Program-made: the position numbers and the translations under genes
Assembly (NCBI GenBank): GCA_012845835.1
Contig: JABAKD010000027.1
Span: forward strand, 16,134,573 to 16,198,572
Length of the DNA: 64,000 bases
Direction of reading: 5' to 3'
Source of the DNA: Undaria pinnatifida
Lineage: Eukaryota; Sar; Phaeophyceae; Laminariales; Alariaceae
In this document: positions 9,601 to 20,895 of the stretch, in pieces
Numbering within the stretch: position 1 is the stretch's first letter
How the letters are laid out: the number at the start of each line of letters is the position of its first letter
Notes under the pieces: generated by a model
Seen by the model: the letters and a program-made list of their open reading frames with translations, nothing else
Database searches by the model: none
What the model was told of the DNA's origin: nothing

Positions 9601-11750
9601 CGATGACGAGCTCTGAGGCAACACATTATAAGACAGAGACACACATTGCAGACACAGCAATCAAGGTGATGTGGTCATGCCATGCCACCGGCCATGAACA
9701 CGAGGGGGAAAAGTGATAATCACCACACCAGCTTAAATGTGGTAAAGGAACGCTTGATGTGTCCGCGCTCAATGAAATTACTTCGTTCGGCATATGTTAC
9801 TTCATTCGGCATGGTATATCGTAAGATACCGTGGTACAGCATCACTCGAAAATCGTGCCTTTCATCGGGAAACAAACAAACGTAGTTTTGTCGGTGCACG
9901 GTTTGAAAGATGAACACCAAGGGAAGATATCTGATGGCCTTGAACCCTTTCGCCAAATGCCAAAAATGATCCGGTATGTACTACAGAAATTTCAAGTAGT
10001 TTGTCTCCAGAAACGCGATTCTAAAGCCCTTTCAGGTACAACATACAATTTACCATCTGGCGAGGGGCAATTTTTGCAGTTTTAAAGGCGACGAAAGGGT
10101 GATGCTCAGCGGATGATGGTGTGCCTTCCCTCGGCCGTAACGTCCTGCCTGTAGCGTCGGGCCGCCCGGACTTCCTCGCCTTGTTATATGCCTTCCCCAT
10201 CACATATCACACATCAAAGTTTAACCTTTAGTTTTTTTGTCTGTTTTTCGTGTTCCCTTGTCGTTTTCCTTCTTTTTCGCTTCTTTCTTTTGCCTGCGTA
10301 TTCATAGCTGTGGTTGGACGCCGATTTTGTTTTGGCGTCGCTGCCCCCCCTCTGCTGGAGAGTCTACGTACTGTACAAACTTCCGAACACGAGCCGTACG
10401 TTGGCTGCCTACAACAAGCCCTGGGGATTGGGGAAAAGTCTGTTTTTTTTTTCGGCGAGCACCAGCGGCAACGGCAGGACCGGAGCAACCATCAGGCCAA
10501 TGGCCTCGCCGAAATAATCTGGGAAATAATCAAGGCGGATATTACATACCTCACAAATGCATTGTATATGCAGGACACGTATGATATTAACAACGATGAA
10601 CAGTAAAACTGACCTCAGGCTGGGTTTCTCCTTGGGGAAAGGGTGCGTTCTACCCTAGCTTTAGTTATACTAAAGCCAGTGTAAAAAAAACGGGTCCCGC
10701 ATTTCTTGTATTCCTCTACTTATCCGCTTGCGTTTCGTGCACTAGCTGTCTGTATGAGGCACTAATACTTTCGATGCTGTGCGCAATCGTGCCGTCATCC
10801 TCGTACTGATTGGAGGTACCTTGCCGCCACAATATAATCTCGTACTCCTGGCGCTGGTACTGCTGACGTCCGGGTCTCTGATCCTCGATGACAGATTCGT
10901 AGCCGAGGCATAGCAGTACCAGGTAACAGTATACGAGTAGAATACAAATTGACGAACACAGGCCAAAGAAAGGCGAACATTGACTTGACATTCATGGGTC
11001 ACGGATATCTTCCTTGCTCAGCTGCAATGCGACCAAATAATAGCAAAATATCCCTGTGCAACTTGGCAACAAGGTACGCACGGCGCGTCATCCCTCATCC
11101 CCCGTTTCTCTGCTCTTTGCTCACCTCGCCAATGGGGTTGTGCGTGAAGTTGAGGGTGACAAGTGTGTCGTTGAACTCCAGCGCTCTTGCCAAGGAGACA
11201 GCGTCCTTGTTGCCAAAACAAAGCAAAAAGCAACAAAAAGCAGAGCTTCAAGGAGATCTTCATTTACAGGCGAGCCTTTTCTTGGTCGTCGAATTTGTTC
11301 TATACGAGTGATACGTCAATACAGTACCAGAGGTAGGTGCACTACAATATGACAAATTTAAAACTACGCAGTCTTTGGTCTTTGAGTATTAATAGTACGA
11401 TATCGGCACAATACGTGAACAAAATAACATGCATCTGACGGCAAGAAGCGTATCCCCGAGAGGGCACAGCACTGCAGCAGCAGTCTTGCAGTATGCTTGC
11501 AAGCTGCAATCACCGTCCGCGATGTAACACTATTCCTGCCATGGGTTTGCCAAAATCGCATGTCGTTGCTACGACTCACATCAGAGGAAAGCCTGACATT
11601 GTACAGGCTCAAAGCTTCCACGATGGTGGAAGTGCTGATAAGCTTTGCCAAGGCAGAGACGTCAAGGCTGGACAAGCTCCTATCTCGGAGGTCTACCTTA
11701 CGTCCACCCTGTAGAATGATGTCCCCTGTGGACGCCTTAGACGTAGCCAT
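605..11750 (-). CDS. Leucine-rich repeat protein, ribonuclease-inhibitor type (6 exons)
   Basis: Minus-strand exons read 11750-11580, 11205-11125, 5661-5176, 4711-4385, 2626-2323 and 906-605 (stop TAA). All introns are GT-AG and phases match (0,0,0,0,1), giving about 556 aa. The N-terminus begins MATSKASTGD. From about residue 30 the protein consists of roughly 28-residue LRR units of the LxxLxLxxNxIGxxGAxxLAxAL type; examples are LVTLNFTHNPIGE, LSSLNLEKNRIGSAGAHLLA and LRTLLLDGNHIGDAGVMSIA. No signal peptide, membrane segment or second domain is evident. Such proteins are usually protein-binding scaffolds; the partner is unknown. Exon 2 ends NPIGE and exon 3 continues VGTAALAE across a 5.46-kb intron carrying two DNA transposons. 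Unexpressed exon copies lie in introns at 3905-4865. The exact C-terminus is the least certain part. Confidence 0.85.
912..1330. repeat. G-rich intronic repeat with three copies of a GGTAGCTGCGC block
   Basis: The block GGTAGCTGCGCCACGCAACG occurs at about 917, as a variant at 1129 and again at 1299. Each copy is followed by GGAGGAGG-type purine tracts with several long G runs. It lies immediately inside the last intron of the LRR gene, next to the acceptor at 907, so the first copy contributes to the 3' splice-site region. No coding function is seen. Confidence 0.65.
1530..1576. repeat. Interstitial telomere-like CCCTAA tract
   Basis: About seven CCCTAA-type hexamers, with variants CCCTGA and ACCCCTA, sit inside the last LRR intron. 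The reverse complement is TTAGGG, the telomere unit of many eukaryotes. Flanking unique sequence shows it is internal. Confidence 0.8.
3905..3985 (-). pseudogene. LRR exon-like fragment in an intron
   Basis: On the minus strand an acceptor-like TCAAG is followed by codons for GVMFRLAEAIRCTENPTLLSF, a good LRR-type segment that would join in phase to the exon ending at 4385. The frame stops shortly after (TAG near 3907) with no convincing donor. The downstream exon at 2626 also begins with GV and fits the same junction. I read it as a decayed or alternative exon. Confidence 0.45.
4187..4310 (-). pseudogene. Degenerate copy of the 3' part of LRR exon 4
   Basis: This matches 4381-4505: both contain the coding for DDAAMTVIAKG or DAAAMTVIAKG, the GEKVY end of the exon, and the donor-side CTTTTCGCCGATG sequence. 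In the copy the frame is shifted and the N-terminal LRR part is scrambled. It lies downstream (in transcription) of the real exon inside the same intron and is probably not translated. Confidence 0.65.
4779..4866 (-). pseudogene. Duplicated 5' part of LRR exon 4 with intact acceptor
   Basis: Codons for TIDLSDQTLSATLTYPMVG follow a TACCAG acceptor, exactly as at 4711 in the real exon, which encodes TIDLSDQPLSATLDYPVVC. About 85 bp of exon plus the acceptor are duplicated upstream of the genuine exon. The copy runs into a stop (TTTGA) near 4768. It could be skipped, or could be spliced as a poison exon. Confidence 0.7.
4867..5112. repeat. G-rich low-complexity tract in an LRR intron
   Basis: The plus strand is a GGGGTG/GGTGGATG run ending in more than 20 consecutive G. 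On the transcribed strand it is a C/CA-rich pyrimidine tract. The proline- and histidine-rich frames here are shadows of composition. Confidence 0.7.
6052..6175. repeat. 13-bp minisatellite
   Basis: The unit GTAGGTGGATGCT is repeated about nine times with A/G and C/T variants. It lies in the 5.46-kb intron of the LRR gene. Confidence 0.85.
6591..6950 (+). repeat. Dispersed repeat, copy A (uninterrupted)
   Basis: It starts TATTATACGTAGTATCTATC and contains a GAAAA-type purine tract, then AGACCCTAGGAACTG, and ends TTTCAAGACGATGAT. The same order is found at 31130-31461 plus 38580-38659, where a copia element splits it. This copy thus serves as a related empty site. It lies within the large LRR intron. 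Confidence 0.8.
6800..7018 (+). CDS. Open frame shared by two repeat copies, unknown function (partial)
   Basis: Seventy-two sense codons lack an obvious ATG. They start just after CCCTAG, read ELTRDGIGLIEGFKCIIIGT and continue through a segment ending TDFKTMIYMFV before TAG. Copy B (31390-31461, resuming at 38580) keeps the same frame with replacements such as T to A, I to F and R to Y, and no frameshift, up to the KTMM region. Preservation of frame in two diverged copies suggests the repeat once encoded, or encodes, a protein. I do not recognise the family. Confidence 0.4.
   Translation, partial: ELTRDGIGLIEGFKCIIIGTGERAQQGKEVRAVLRYLVTAIGRPTDFKTMIYMFVWLQAERFQKAPKSDCYK
7453..8654. mobile_element. 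Non-autonomous DNA transposon with about 190-bp terminal inverted repeats
   Basis: The left end (7453-7645) and the reverse complement of the right end (8465-8654) match for most of their length. Shared phrases include CATGGTAT at the tips, AATACACKCCAGCTGTGAG, ACTCATCTTTGCAAGCTG, GATACTCCGATCGCGCGTA and GGGTGTGTGTCCTC. The interior, about 800 bp, has no transposase-like frame. No clear target-site duplication is visible, so the outer edges are approximate. It sits in the LRR intron only 80 bp from the next element. Confidence 0.8.
8736..9489. mobile_element. MITE with TTA target duplication, PIF/Harbinger-like
   Basis: The left end GGCCATTTCTTATACAGTCG is matched inverted at the right end (CGACTGTATAAGAAATGGCC). 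Both sides are flanked by TTA (8733-8735 and 9490-9492), the 3-bp TWA duplication typical of the PIF/Harbinger superfamily. Subterminal regions hold many copies of CAGTCGAAAA and its inverse, likely transposase-binding repeats by analogy. The 754-bp element has no transposase frame. Confidence 0.82.
9493..11124. other. Remainder of LRR intron 2, no gene seen
   Basis: Six-frame inspection shows only short frames without recognisable motifs. An AT-poor block at 10090-10200 and GTACCAGGTAAC-like words are present. I support no feature here beyond intron. Confidence 0.5.
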
Positions 11751-13197
11751 CGCACCACTATCTACCAACTGTTGGCATATGTATCTCGGAATTCTCGATG
11801 CGGGTTTTCCACCCGCATCAAGAGGCGTTCCCTACAAGATCTCTCCCTCTGGAGAGCTTCGCAACACTCCCCACATCGACAACAACCCTGCACTCGCCAG
11901 CAGCGCATCGAAGGTGGGAGAACAAGAGACGAGGAATAGGTGGGGTATGAAGGAGGGGGGGGATCTTATCGCATCCTGATATTGTGTTCGCAACCACCTG
12001 TACCACACCATTGTTTGTGGGATCTCGTCACCCCTCCCTCCCCCATCTGATAGGAGTCTGGTCTGGTTCATCTAAAGAACATTCACCGTGGATAGATGCG
12101 GACACGCCCACCCGCCCGACGAAACAATGCGATCGCCTCGGGGGGGGGTGAACGGTGCACCACTTCGTATATGTACCCTCGGGATCTTCATAGTTCGCAT
12201 GCGGTACCAATCTGTCGTTTTTGCGTTCTTCTCCTTTCATCGGTGTGGCCAGTAAAAATGTCGGCCCAACAGGATGCCAGCACTATTTTTTGCTATTTTC
12301 CTCGTGAACCGGCCGGCATCCTATGATGAGCACTCGTGCTGCTGGCTGTGGCGTTGATGATGTTGTTGCTGCTGCCGCCGTCGCCGCTGCTGCTGCTGCT
12401 GCTGCATTGTGCAAAGAACTTTTAGTGTGTAGCGGGGTAGGGGCGGTGGAACTCAGATCGGTACGTGGTGCACTCCTGTCGTATTTCGTACCAGAATCAA
12501 GAGTCGAAAACCTAAATGGACCTGGTACTGGCGTCATTGTTACCTGGCATGGTTCGTTCGTCGGGAAGAGCGAGCGGAAAGCGGAGGGTCTGATATACCG
12601 CTGCTAATGTCGCGCGACTTGATTGTGCGTCGTTTACCGCTTGCACGTTGCCGCCTATTAATAATATCATTAGCATAGGTACTGACTAAACAAGCAGTTG
12701 ACAGCGGTTGACGCTCCCAGGGTGCATGTATTTTAATAACTACAAGGTAGATCTAGACAAATTGTCATGTACCATAGCCCAAACGCTAACGCCATGTATA
12801 TAAGACTGACTATTAATATGCTCATGCCTTCCACTTTTTACCCTTCCATGCAAGTACCAGGAACTGCTGTTATCCATAAAACCGACGTCTCCGGCGAACA
12901 TGGTCCAGACTCCAGACTCCAGACGACTCTTATCCACGCGACTCAGCACACGCAAATATATGAGATATCAAGGTGTCAATCAACGTCTTGCTGAGCCCGC
13001 CCCCCGCGCGCTTCTTTTGACTTCCATTTAATGTAGGTCACTGCCATGGTCTAGCCCGTGGTGACAAACCTCGGGTCTTGCTGAGCCCGCCTTGCTCTCA
13101 CACGTGCACACACTCGCACCGCACCCGCACCCGCCCAGGCATACAAACAAGAGGGGATCTATCGCGCTTCCTTTCGTTTACCGCAGCACAAGCAGCC
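11751..13197. promoter_or_regulatory. Divergent intergenic region between the LRR and SR genes
   Basis: The two start codons (11750 minus, 13198 plus) point away from each other across about 1.45 kb, so both promoters should lie here. A GCTGCTGCTGCTGCT tract occurs near 12390. A 30-bp phrase near 11790 (AATTCTCGATGCGGGTTTTC) resembles one at 28168. No TATA box can be assigned with confidence. Confidence 0.45.
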
Positions 13198-16100
13198 ATG
13201 AGCGGTCGACGAGACGGCACGTTCTTTGGGGATCCCGGGATGAGAGGGTAAGCGCTTGGACAACCCTTTTGGGTGAGCCTAGCTAGGTACAGCGATGCAA
13301 CAAATTACAAGAGAGGTGGTATCGTTGTGTGAGCACGTAACCTACGATAGTCCATGCTACGCGCGTGTCCTGCGACTCCTTTTATATGACTTGGACATAA
13401 AATACATGACCCCCTTGACCTATAGTATTATAATATTATAAAACGTCGCTTCGTGTTGCTGATCCTGTTATCGTCAGTTATATTCGTTAGTTTTCCCTTA
13501 AGTCCCTGTGTACACCAGTACTTGGTAACCTTTTTGGCACCCATATTGAGCGACAAGCAAAACGACGATTGCGACAGTAGTGGTACTTAGCGGCTGGGAA
13601 GAGCGTGCGGCAGTGCGAGTACCGCTATGCTGCACGCGTGTCGCATTATGATACCGTACTCCTTGCACTGCAGTTTGGACACGTGTCGTAACGTCCTAAC
13701 CCAGCAAACTGGGCTGCTTGGTGTGGTCGATGGTGTATTCCGTACTGTTTTTCGACATTTTTTGTAGTATGAACTCCCAAAATCATTTCGATGTTAATAC
13801 TCCTCCTTTCCATGTGCTATTGTGCTGGGCACTGGGCGTGGCGGTGTTATTAATAACTGTTAAAGCGGAGTAGTTGCGATGGAGGTAGATATTTGGCGGG
13901 CTACAGGGAGTTCGGAGTTGTTCATTTGTCGCATCTAATATTTTATTAGTACATTTGGCAGCAGCATCATGAGCGGTAGTATGTTTCGTAGATTTGTAGT
14001 TCAAGGGCCACCATTATTATCAGAATAGTATTAATAGTTGCCTGGGCGGTAGAGTACAAGGTATCACATTCGGTGTGATATCACTATACACACCTCGGGT
14101 GCACATGTTCGAAGGAATTCGGTTCGTACTCTTCTCCGTTGTCCTGCCGTTTCTTATCGTACCGGTACGGCATGCCCTATTAATAGTTACGAAATATCGA
14201 GTCAGGGAATCGCCAGACCAGCCGAAACCCTGAAGCATCGTTTCAGAAGCAAGGCGATTTATGTCGGTTGGCATCATCGACTTACCATACCAGGTATAGA
14301 TGGGCTTGTCGCAAAGCTTACACTTTTCGATGCAGATCTGTGCCTGTCGTATAGCGCTCGCTTACATAACTTATCAGTACTACTTAGCATACGATCTATA
14401 CCAGTATCATGTACATGTACCCGTAGTCAACACGAGCCTTATGATTACACAGCAGTACTCCGTGTCGTGGTGGTATAGCTCGAGAGCGCATGTCATACGC
14501 AGTGGTCACACGAATTGGGTTGAGAAACGTCCAATCACAAGGGTCGCATTGAGAGTATGTCCGATTTGTGTTTTTGCTCGAACGAAACCAACACACTTTC
14601 ATATGGGTAGCGCAGTAATAAGATTAGTCTAACTTTTTTTCAAGTGTACAATAAACATATCCTACACTAATTCTAAGTAATTTGTCCCCACAAACGTACG
14701 TGCAGTGCTGTGAGAGTTCACCTGTTCCGTTTCTGTTCGATGCCGCCGTCGCCGATGCATCGCCATGCCCGTTTCCGGCGCTACGAACGCAGAAATGGGC
14801 CTCCCAATATCGAAGGCATGGTGACTTTGAAAGTGGACAATGTGCCTTACAACTCAAGCATTGAAGACCTTCGCCGGACATTCGAAAAGTAAGTATTCTT
14901 TAGATCGACACGCCCTGCCAAACCGGCCTGTTGTTGACCAAACCAGTATGTTGTTGACCAAACCAGTATGTTGTTGACCAAACTAGTATGTTGTTGACCA
15001 AACCACCCTAACGTTGTACCGTGGTAGTTATTTTTGGAGCCTATATATGCCGCGGCTAATTTATCCAGTTTCGCCAGGGTGGACTGAGCGAGTATCACAT
15101 GCAATGCGATACAGCAGGGGTTGAAGTAGGCTGGTTGGTTACTCGGCGGCCCTTTATCGGACGGAGAGCCTAGTGGTTCGTGGTGCCGAGTACGTTATTT
15201 CGTCTGCTGACTGCAGACACCGGACTGAGGTGCAGTTCGATACACTGATGCTCACCTGGTACATGCCTGCTATTTTGATGAGAATTATTAGCAATGCAGG
15301 CGGTTGTGGCAGCCCCTGCAATGTACAATGTTGTCACGAAAACCATGTTATTTTCTGCATTTAGGGCGTTATCACTTGCTGCATCAATACGATACCTGGT
15401 GCGGTATATATACTTACAGGAGAGATGGTACCCGCCTCGCCTGCGGACCAGCATGGTCTCGCACGCATCAATGTGTGTGCGGACAACAGCAGCGCCATGT
15501 TGTATCGAGAAGGCCAGTGTAAAGAGGAGAACCAAGAGTTCCACCCGCCGGGCGCGCTGCCGTGTTGTCCATGTTGGTTGTTCTTTTGTTGTCCACGGGC
15601 CAAGAGGAGAAGTAAACAGGTAAACAACGTGAGGCAGCATTAATAACATGTATTCATCGCACTTTCCCCTTTTGAACTGCACCCAGGTCTCGGGGTCAAA
15701 ATTATAGTTTTTTTTCCGTTGAGTACGTATTTTTGAAATTGTAAAAGGTTTGTCCAAGTACGCGAAAACTAGTTGCAGAAGGCGCCCCCCTTCCCCCCCC
15801 CCTCCCCGCGCGCGGCCCCTAGTTCAGTTTCGACGAACGAAGATTGTCGCAGCCCCTCAGCCTCGCCCGCTTGCTCCGCATGTACTGTACTGCTGTACTT
15901 TACTGCTCTATCAACGTATATAGGAGAAGCGATCAGGCGTGATGTCCTATCCTGTCCTGTCCTGCCGTGTCCTGCCATGCTGTCCTGGCCGAAAGTCGAT
16001 TGGTGGGGTGAACGAGCTCCAAACGTGTTGTGTTGGTGTGGCTTGTTATTGGGCGAAGCCGAATCGAGAGGGTGCGAGCGGTTTTTGTACGAGGGAAGGC

Positions 16101-19100
16101 ATTTGGAGAGGGGGAGGGAGGGGTGGGAGGTGCATGCAGCTCGGAAGCGGTTAAGACCACGGCGTGCGGCGAGCGAGCAGGCTGCGGGCAGCGAGCAGGC
16201 CGAGAGCAGGCAGACGGACCCAGATCCTGAACTGATGAGCAAACAGAAAGACAGACAGACAGAGAGGCAGAGAGACAGACGAACCGGCCGGCCCGAGCGG
16301 TGCGGTGTGCAACGCATCCCGAGTACAGACATACATGCGTCGCGGTGAAGGGTCGTGATGGTGGCATGGTTTCGTGGTCGGTGGTGAAGAGTCGTGATGA
16401 CTGCCTGCAGTGGTGTGCCCCTTGGCCGAGGTAAAGTGCAGGCTGTTGTACTTTGGACCAAGTAAGAAAGAGGTTGTATGTGCGATACGTACCCGGTAAA
16501 GGTGGTACGCGTAGTAACGCTTTCGAGGTCAACCTAGAAGCGTTAAATTACACAGTATCCACGAGAAGTGCGGTGGTTCCATAGTGCGAGTGTGCATCAT
16601 GCGGTAGTTGATGCTACGCTCGTGTCGTGTAACGCCTTGCTACGCAGAACTCCTTCCTTTGGAGTCTGACATGAAAAACACCACCCCTTAAACTCGCTGC
16701 CCGCGTTAGTTCGTGAAGCCGATGCTACAAGCGTCGTTTTTGTTTGCATTTTTTCCGTTTTTGTTTGTATTTTTTTCCTCTCAAGTCCCGTAAGGTTCAA
16801 TACCGTGGCTGTTTTGCGAGTTTTCCATGGTGTGGGATCGTGTGCTGTGGGGGCATTGGGGCCACCACCGTGAGATTCGAGGCTACGTACTTGGGTTTTG
16901 CTTTAATTATTGAGACACTAATCACGCCAGGTTAAATGGAAATACTGTTTTGTTTGTGCGAATATTATCATTACGAAAGCGTGAGCTGTGAGTTTGACTG
17001 ATTCAGGGTTCGATGCTCAACTTTGCAAGCGGCGCGAGATGCATCGGCCGCGTGCGTTCTATATTTCTGGTGAAAACGTCAGTAATATTGGTTCGGTAGA
17101 CATCAAGTTCATGCTCCGCTCTGCTGCATAATGGCTGGTGGTTGCTCATGTGGAAAAATTATGGCGATATATACCTGGTACGTGTTATCGATCATCGTGT
17201 CGTGTGCCGCCGGCGCAGCGGTGGTTAGAACACACCGTCCATATTTCACGGAATAGCGCAATTGGCGCCTTTGTGAGGGCTTGCGCCAAGACGCATAGAC
17301 GCATAGAAATGCCACAAAATGAGTCCCTATTAATTCCGAATAGTTTGTCCCCAAACCGGCGGTGTAATTCTAAAGGGGTTAAAAAGGGCCACCGGTGCCC
17401 CAACCGCCCCAATCGCCGTAACGCCTCTTATGCGGCCTTCCTCATTGTGCCTCATGTTTCATGTTGTTCGTCATGTTAGGTACGGTGAGCTTGGTGATGT
17501 ATACATGCCCAGGGACCTTCGCAGTGGCGAGCCGAGGGGATTCGCGTTCGTACGGTTCATGGACCAAAGGGATGCCGACGACGCCATTGACCGCCTCGAT
17601 GGAGAGTTCTTTGCTGGCCGTGAGCTTCGCATCCAGGTATGGCAGGGGCATCGGCGATGCAGCAGTATAGCGTGCAGTAGCTGGCGCTGAGTAGGAGAGG
17701 TTCCGCTTTTGGAGGAGTTTGCACCCCGCGGTAGACGCCTTCTCCCTTTTCTGATCCCACGACTGTATTCCCCTTCGCTCGGTATTTTGTTAGACTAGTT
17801 TCTGAAGCAGACTCAACCTTTCGTTAACCCAGTGTCGTCCTCACACCTATTCTAGTTCTATTGCCGTATCCACGCTCCCTCGGTACTTGTCGCCGCTTTA
17901 TGCCTGTATGTTTTGTCTGGTTTGGTATAATACGCATCTCGCGAAAATGCGTTGTCCGAGGCAGGCGTTGTCCGAGGCAGGCTTAGATTGAGGCAGCATC
18001 ACACTCTCGGGTCTATTGATCGTATGCACGCTCGCTCGGTATTTCGTAGGCTACTATCCAACGCAGGCTCAATCCTTGCTTGAGCGGATTGAGCTTGTCT
18101 CAATCTCCCACCCATTCCGACCCCACTCCTGTCTCGCCTTCCTGCTTCTTCCGATCCCACTGCTGTAAACGCGCTCGCTTGATTCTGCGCATACCTCCTT
18201 GCCGTTGTTATAGTATGCCAAGCGCAGGAGACCTGAATTCAGCGCGGGCGGGGGCGGCGGCGGCGGGGGTGGATACGGCGGTGGGCACGGGGGGGGGTAT
18301 GGAGGCGGATATGGTGGTGGAGGTGGATACGGAGGCGGGTATGGGGGTGGGGGCGGCGGAGGGCGCTACGGTGGACGTGATGACAGGCGTGATGATAGGC
18401 GTGACGATCGACGTGATGACAGGCGCGATGACAGGCGTGATGACAGGCATCGCCGCCGCCGCAGCCGCAGCCGTTCCAGGTGAGCGGTTGAAACGTTATC
18501 GTGAAAATGACACTTTTTAGCCCGTCACATGTGTGCACACACGTTTTTTGGGACCCACTGCGTACTATTTGACTTTACACTGCATACAAATAGAGTGTCA
18601 AAGCTAGTGCAGCGGAAGGCGGTTATACCCCCTTTAGGCTTTTTTAGTTCACAACTTCTTCACTTTCTTCACTTTCTTCAATGCGTTTGACGCGTTGGAC
18701 ATACTTCGAAATATCACTGATCCCCACTCGACGATCTAGATTTTCGAGGGAATATCTGTGTGGTCTAGCCCATGCCAGCGGATGGGAACCGTACGATCAA
18801 TTTGCATCATCTAAAAAATATTTCCACGGTTGGATATGTACGCTCCATACACAGATCCTGCATATCGTCCCAAAACGCGGATACAGAATCTACTTTAGAA
18901 GATCCAGATGATCTAGACGATCTAGATCGTGATCTGCCCTCGGTGTGGGATGTTATGACATAAACCACTTCGAATCAGTGAAGGATATGTTTTGCAGTGG
19001 TTGAAGTTTTTTTTGCAAGTCGTGTTGAAGCGCTGCTGGTGCGGGTGGCGTCGTGGTGCCACGTGAACCTTAGGCTGGAGCGTCTGCGCAGTGAAGACGA

Positions 19101-20895
19101 AGCAGCACTACCCTATTCGTGATCATTGGTGTGTGATGTAGTCTTGTAGCTGGACTGTATGATCGTTGTGTTTGGTATTTGTGAACATTTGTATTCCTAG
19201 TGAAACAATTGTGTGAGCTTTGCTCGCGCGTGGGGAAAATTTTTCAAAACAAATTTGTCAAAACATCCTGAAGTCGCCACGAAAGGGTCTTAATAAACAT
19301 AGGCGAGCTGCTAGCGGGAAGTGGGGTTGGGTTACATGTATACCGTCGTAACGTATACGTTATAGCTGTAACGGTGTGAGCATTATGTTTGGCATTTGTG
19401 AACGTTTTTGTTCCTAAATAAGTGATTGTGTGAGCTTTGCCCACACGTCGGGAAACTTTGTCCAAAGGTCCTGAAGTCGCCACGAAGGGGTTTTAATAAA
19501 CACAGGCGAGCTGCTAGTGGGAAGTGGGGCTGGGTTACACATGTACCGTAGCCTACACTTTGTACTCGTAGCTGTTTATAGCTGGAAGTTGGGACAGCTA
19601 CTCCTGGACACGATACATCGAGATACCGTACGGCAGTAGTGATCAGGCCACCCCCTTGTCAAACAAAACCCCTAAAAAAAATCCTCATGTATAATACCGT
19701 GGCCAAAAGCCCGAAATGTGTTGACCCTCCTTCCCCCCCGTTCCCATCCCTGCGGTCCCCTCGCCGCTCCGTGAACCGTCAACTTTGCCTTCTGCGCCCA
19801 CACGGCATGGACAGGAGCCGCTCCCCCCCTCCGCGTCGCCGCTCTCGCTCTCACTCTCCCGTCGCCCGCCGCGGGCATCGGTCCAAGAGCCGCAGTCCCT
19901 CACTTCGCCGGGACCGCAAACGCCGCGACTCGAGCGCAGAGGATGGTGGCGGCGGTAAGAGGGGCAAGGATGCCCCGACCCGTGCGCGCCGCGATTCTAG
20001 CGCGGATGGTGGTGGCAGGGGCGGTGGTAACCCCAGCCGCGGAGACCGGGATGAGGTGGGTTTTTGAGGCGGTGTAGGCGTTATGGTTTCGCTCGTTGGC
20101 TTGGGTGTTTCTTCAGCGGGTGTACCGTTTGGATTTTGAGTGTTTGGCTATGAGTGTTCTGTTTTGAGAGGTCTTTTTTGAGCGTTCTATTTTGAGCGTT
20201 CTATTTTGAGCGTTCTATTTTGAGCGTTCTATTTTGAGCGTTCTATTTTGAGCGTTCTATTTTGAGCGTTCGGTTTATATCGTCCGGTTTTGATCCTTAC
20301 CTTCGATCGTGTGCTCGCCAAGCCCCGTCTCGGTTATTTTGTTTCGGCGGTTTATGCTCGATTCCTCTGTAAGAGCGTTCCGAATACGAGGTGGTGTTTT
20401 CCTTGACACCGGTGTAACTGCGTATTCGCGTCGTAGACTAGCTGCCGGGCGCAAGATCCCGTTGTTGCGATTGTTTTATTTTCTTTCTATTGACACGATA
20501 CTGGTGTTCTTTGACTGCAGAGTTATTTAAAAATATGAAAAGTATTGAATCATGTATTGTGACCGTGGACTAGGGTATGGCGATGGCTTCTTAGGAGAAC
20601 AACGTTGTGCATATACTCTTCAGTAGGGCGCAAGTCAAGGCCAAAGTATGAAAAACAATTGGTGCACCTGAGTAGGAGTGCAGGTCAAGGCTGGCATATC
20701 GACCGCGCGCACCACTTGACAGAAGCGGCCTACCCTCTGCTTTTTGTCTCGCTGCTGGGTTACTCTCAGGACGACAGGAAGGATAGCGGCGCCAAGTATC
20801 GCGACCGCCACGACAGCCCGCCCATGAACGGCGGCGGGTACTCTCGGCGCGATAGCGATGGCGGTGGCGATCGCGACCGTGAGAGCGACAACTAG
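13198..20895 (+). CDS. SR-type splicing factor with N-terminal RRM (SRSF2/SC35-like, 6 exons)
   Basis: Exons are 13198-13247, 14793-14888, 17480-17636, 18214-18479, 19815-20055 and 20770-20895 (stop TAG). Phases agree at every GT-AG junction; the product is about 311 aa. The RRM has RNP2 LKVDNVPY (about residues 29-36) and RNP1 RGFAFVRF (68-75), with the VGDVY- and [12 protein letters not shown] segments of SRSF2-like proteins. Next come ELRIQYAKRRPEF, a glycine-rich YGGG block, six RDD/RDDR repeats, a short RS run, and a second [13 protein letters not shown] region ending in an acidic/Arg tail. Family members bind exonic enhancers and recruit U1/U2 factors in the nucleus, regulated by SR kinases. 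The first exon is inferred from a good ATG, a GTAAGC donor and phase fit. An alternative is initiation at 14740 or 14818. Confidence 0.9.
14926..15005. repeat. 20-bp tandem repeat in SR intron 2
   Basis: About four copies of CAGTATGTTGTTGACCAAAC follow the donor at 14889. It is intronic. Confidence 0.85.
19160..19580. repeat. 217-bp two-copy tandem duplication in SR intron 4
   Basis: Units start near 19160 and 19378. Both contain TTTGGYATTTGTGAAC, TGTGTGAGCTTTGC, CCTGAAGTCGCCACGAA and AGGCGAGCTGCTAG. Period is about 217 bp. Confidence 0.85.
20166..20275. repeat. 14-bp minisatellite in SR intron 5
   Basis: About seven units of TGAGCGTTCTATTT, nearly perfect, with degenerate edges. Confidence 0.9.

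Noticed and set aside
12323..12607. 94-codon Ala-rich plus-strand frame
   Set aside because: Driven by a GCTGCTGCTGCTGCT run in the divergent promoter region. The remainder has no recognisable motif or splice partner.
14926..15005. CRISPR-like array
   Set aside because: The 20-bp units are directly abutting with no unique spacers, and the setting is a eukaryotic intron. It is a minisatellite.
15769..16532. Long minus-strand frames of 230 and 199 codons
   Set aside because: They lie inside the second intron of the SR gene on the opposite strand. Composition follows repeats such as CAGACAGACAGAGAGGC, and several overlapping frames are open at once, which points to composition rather than a gene.
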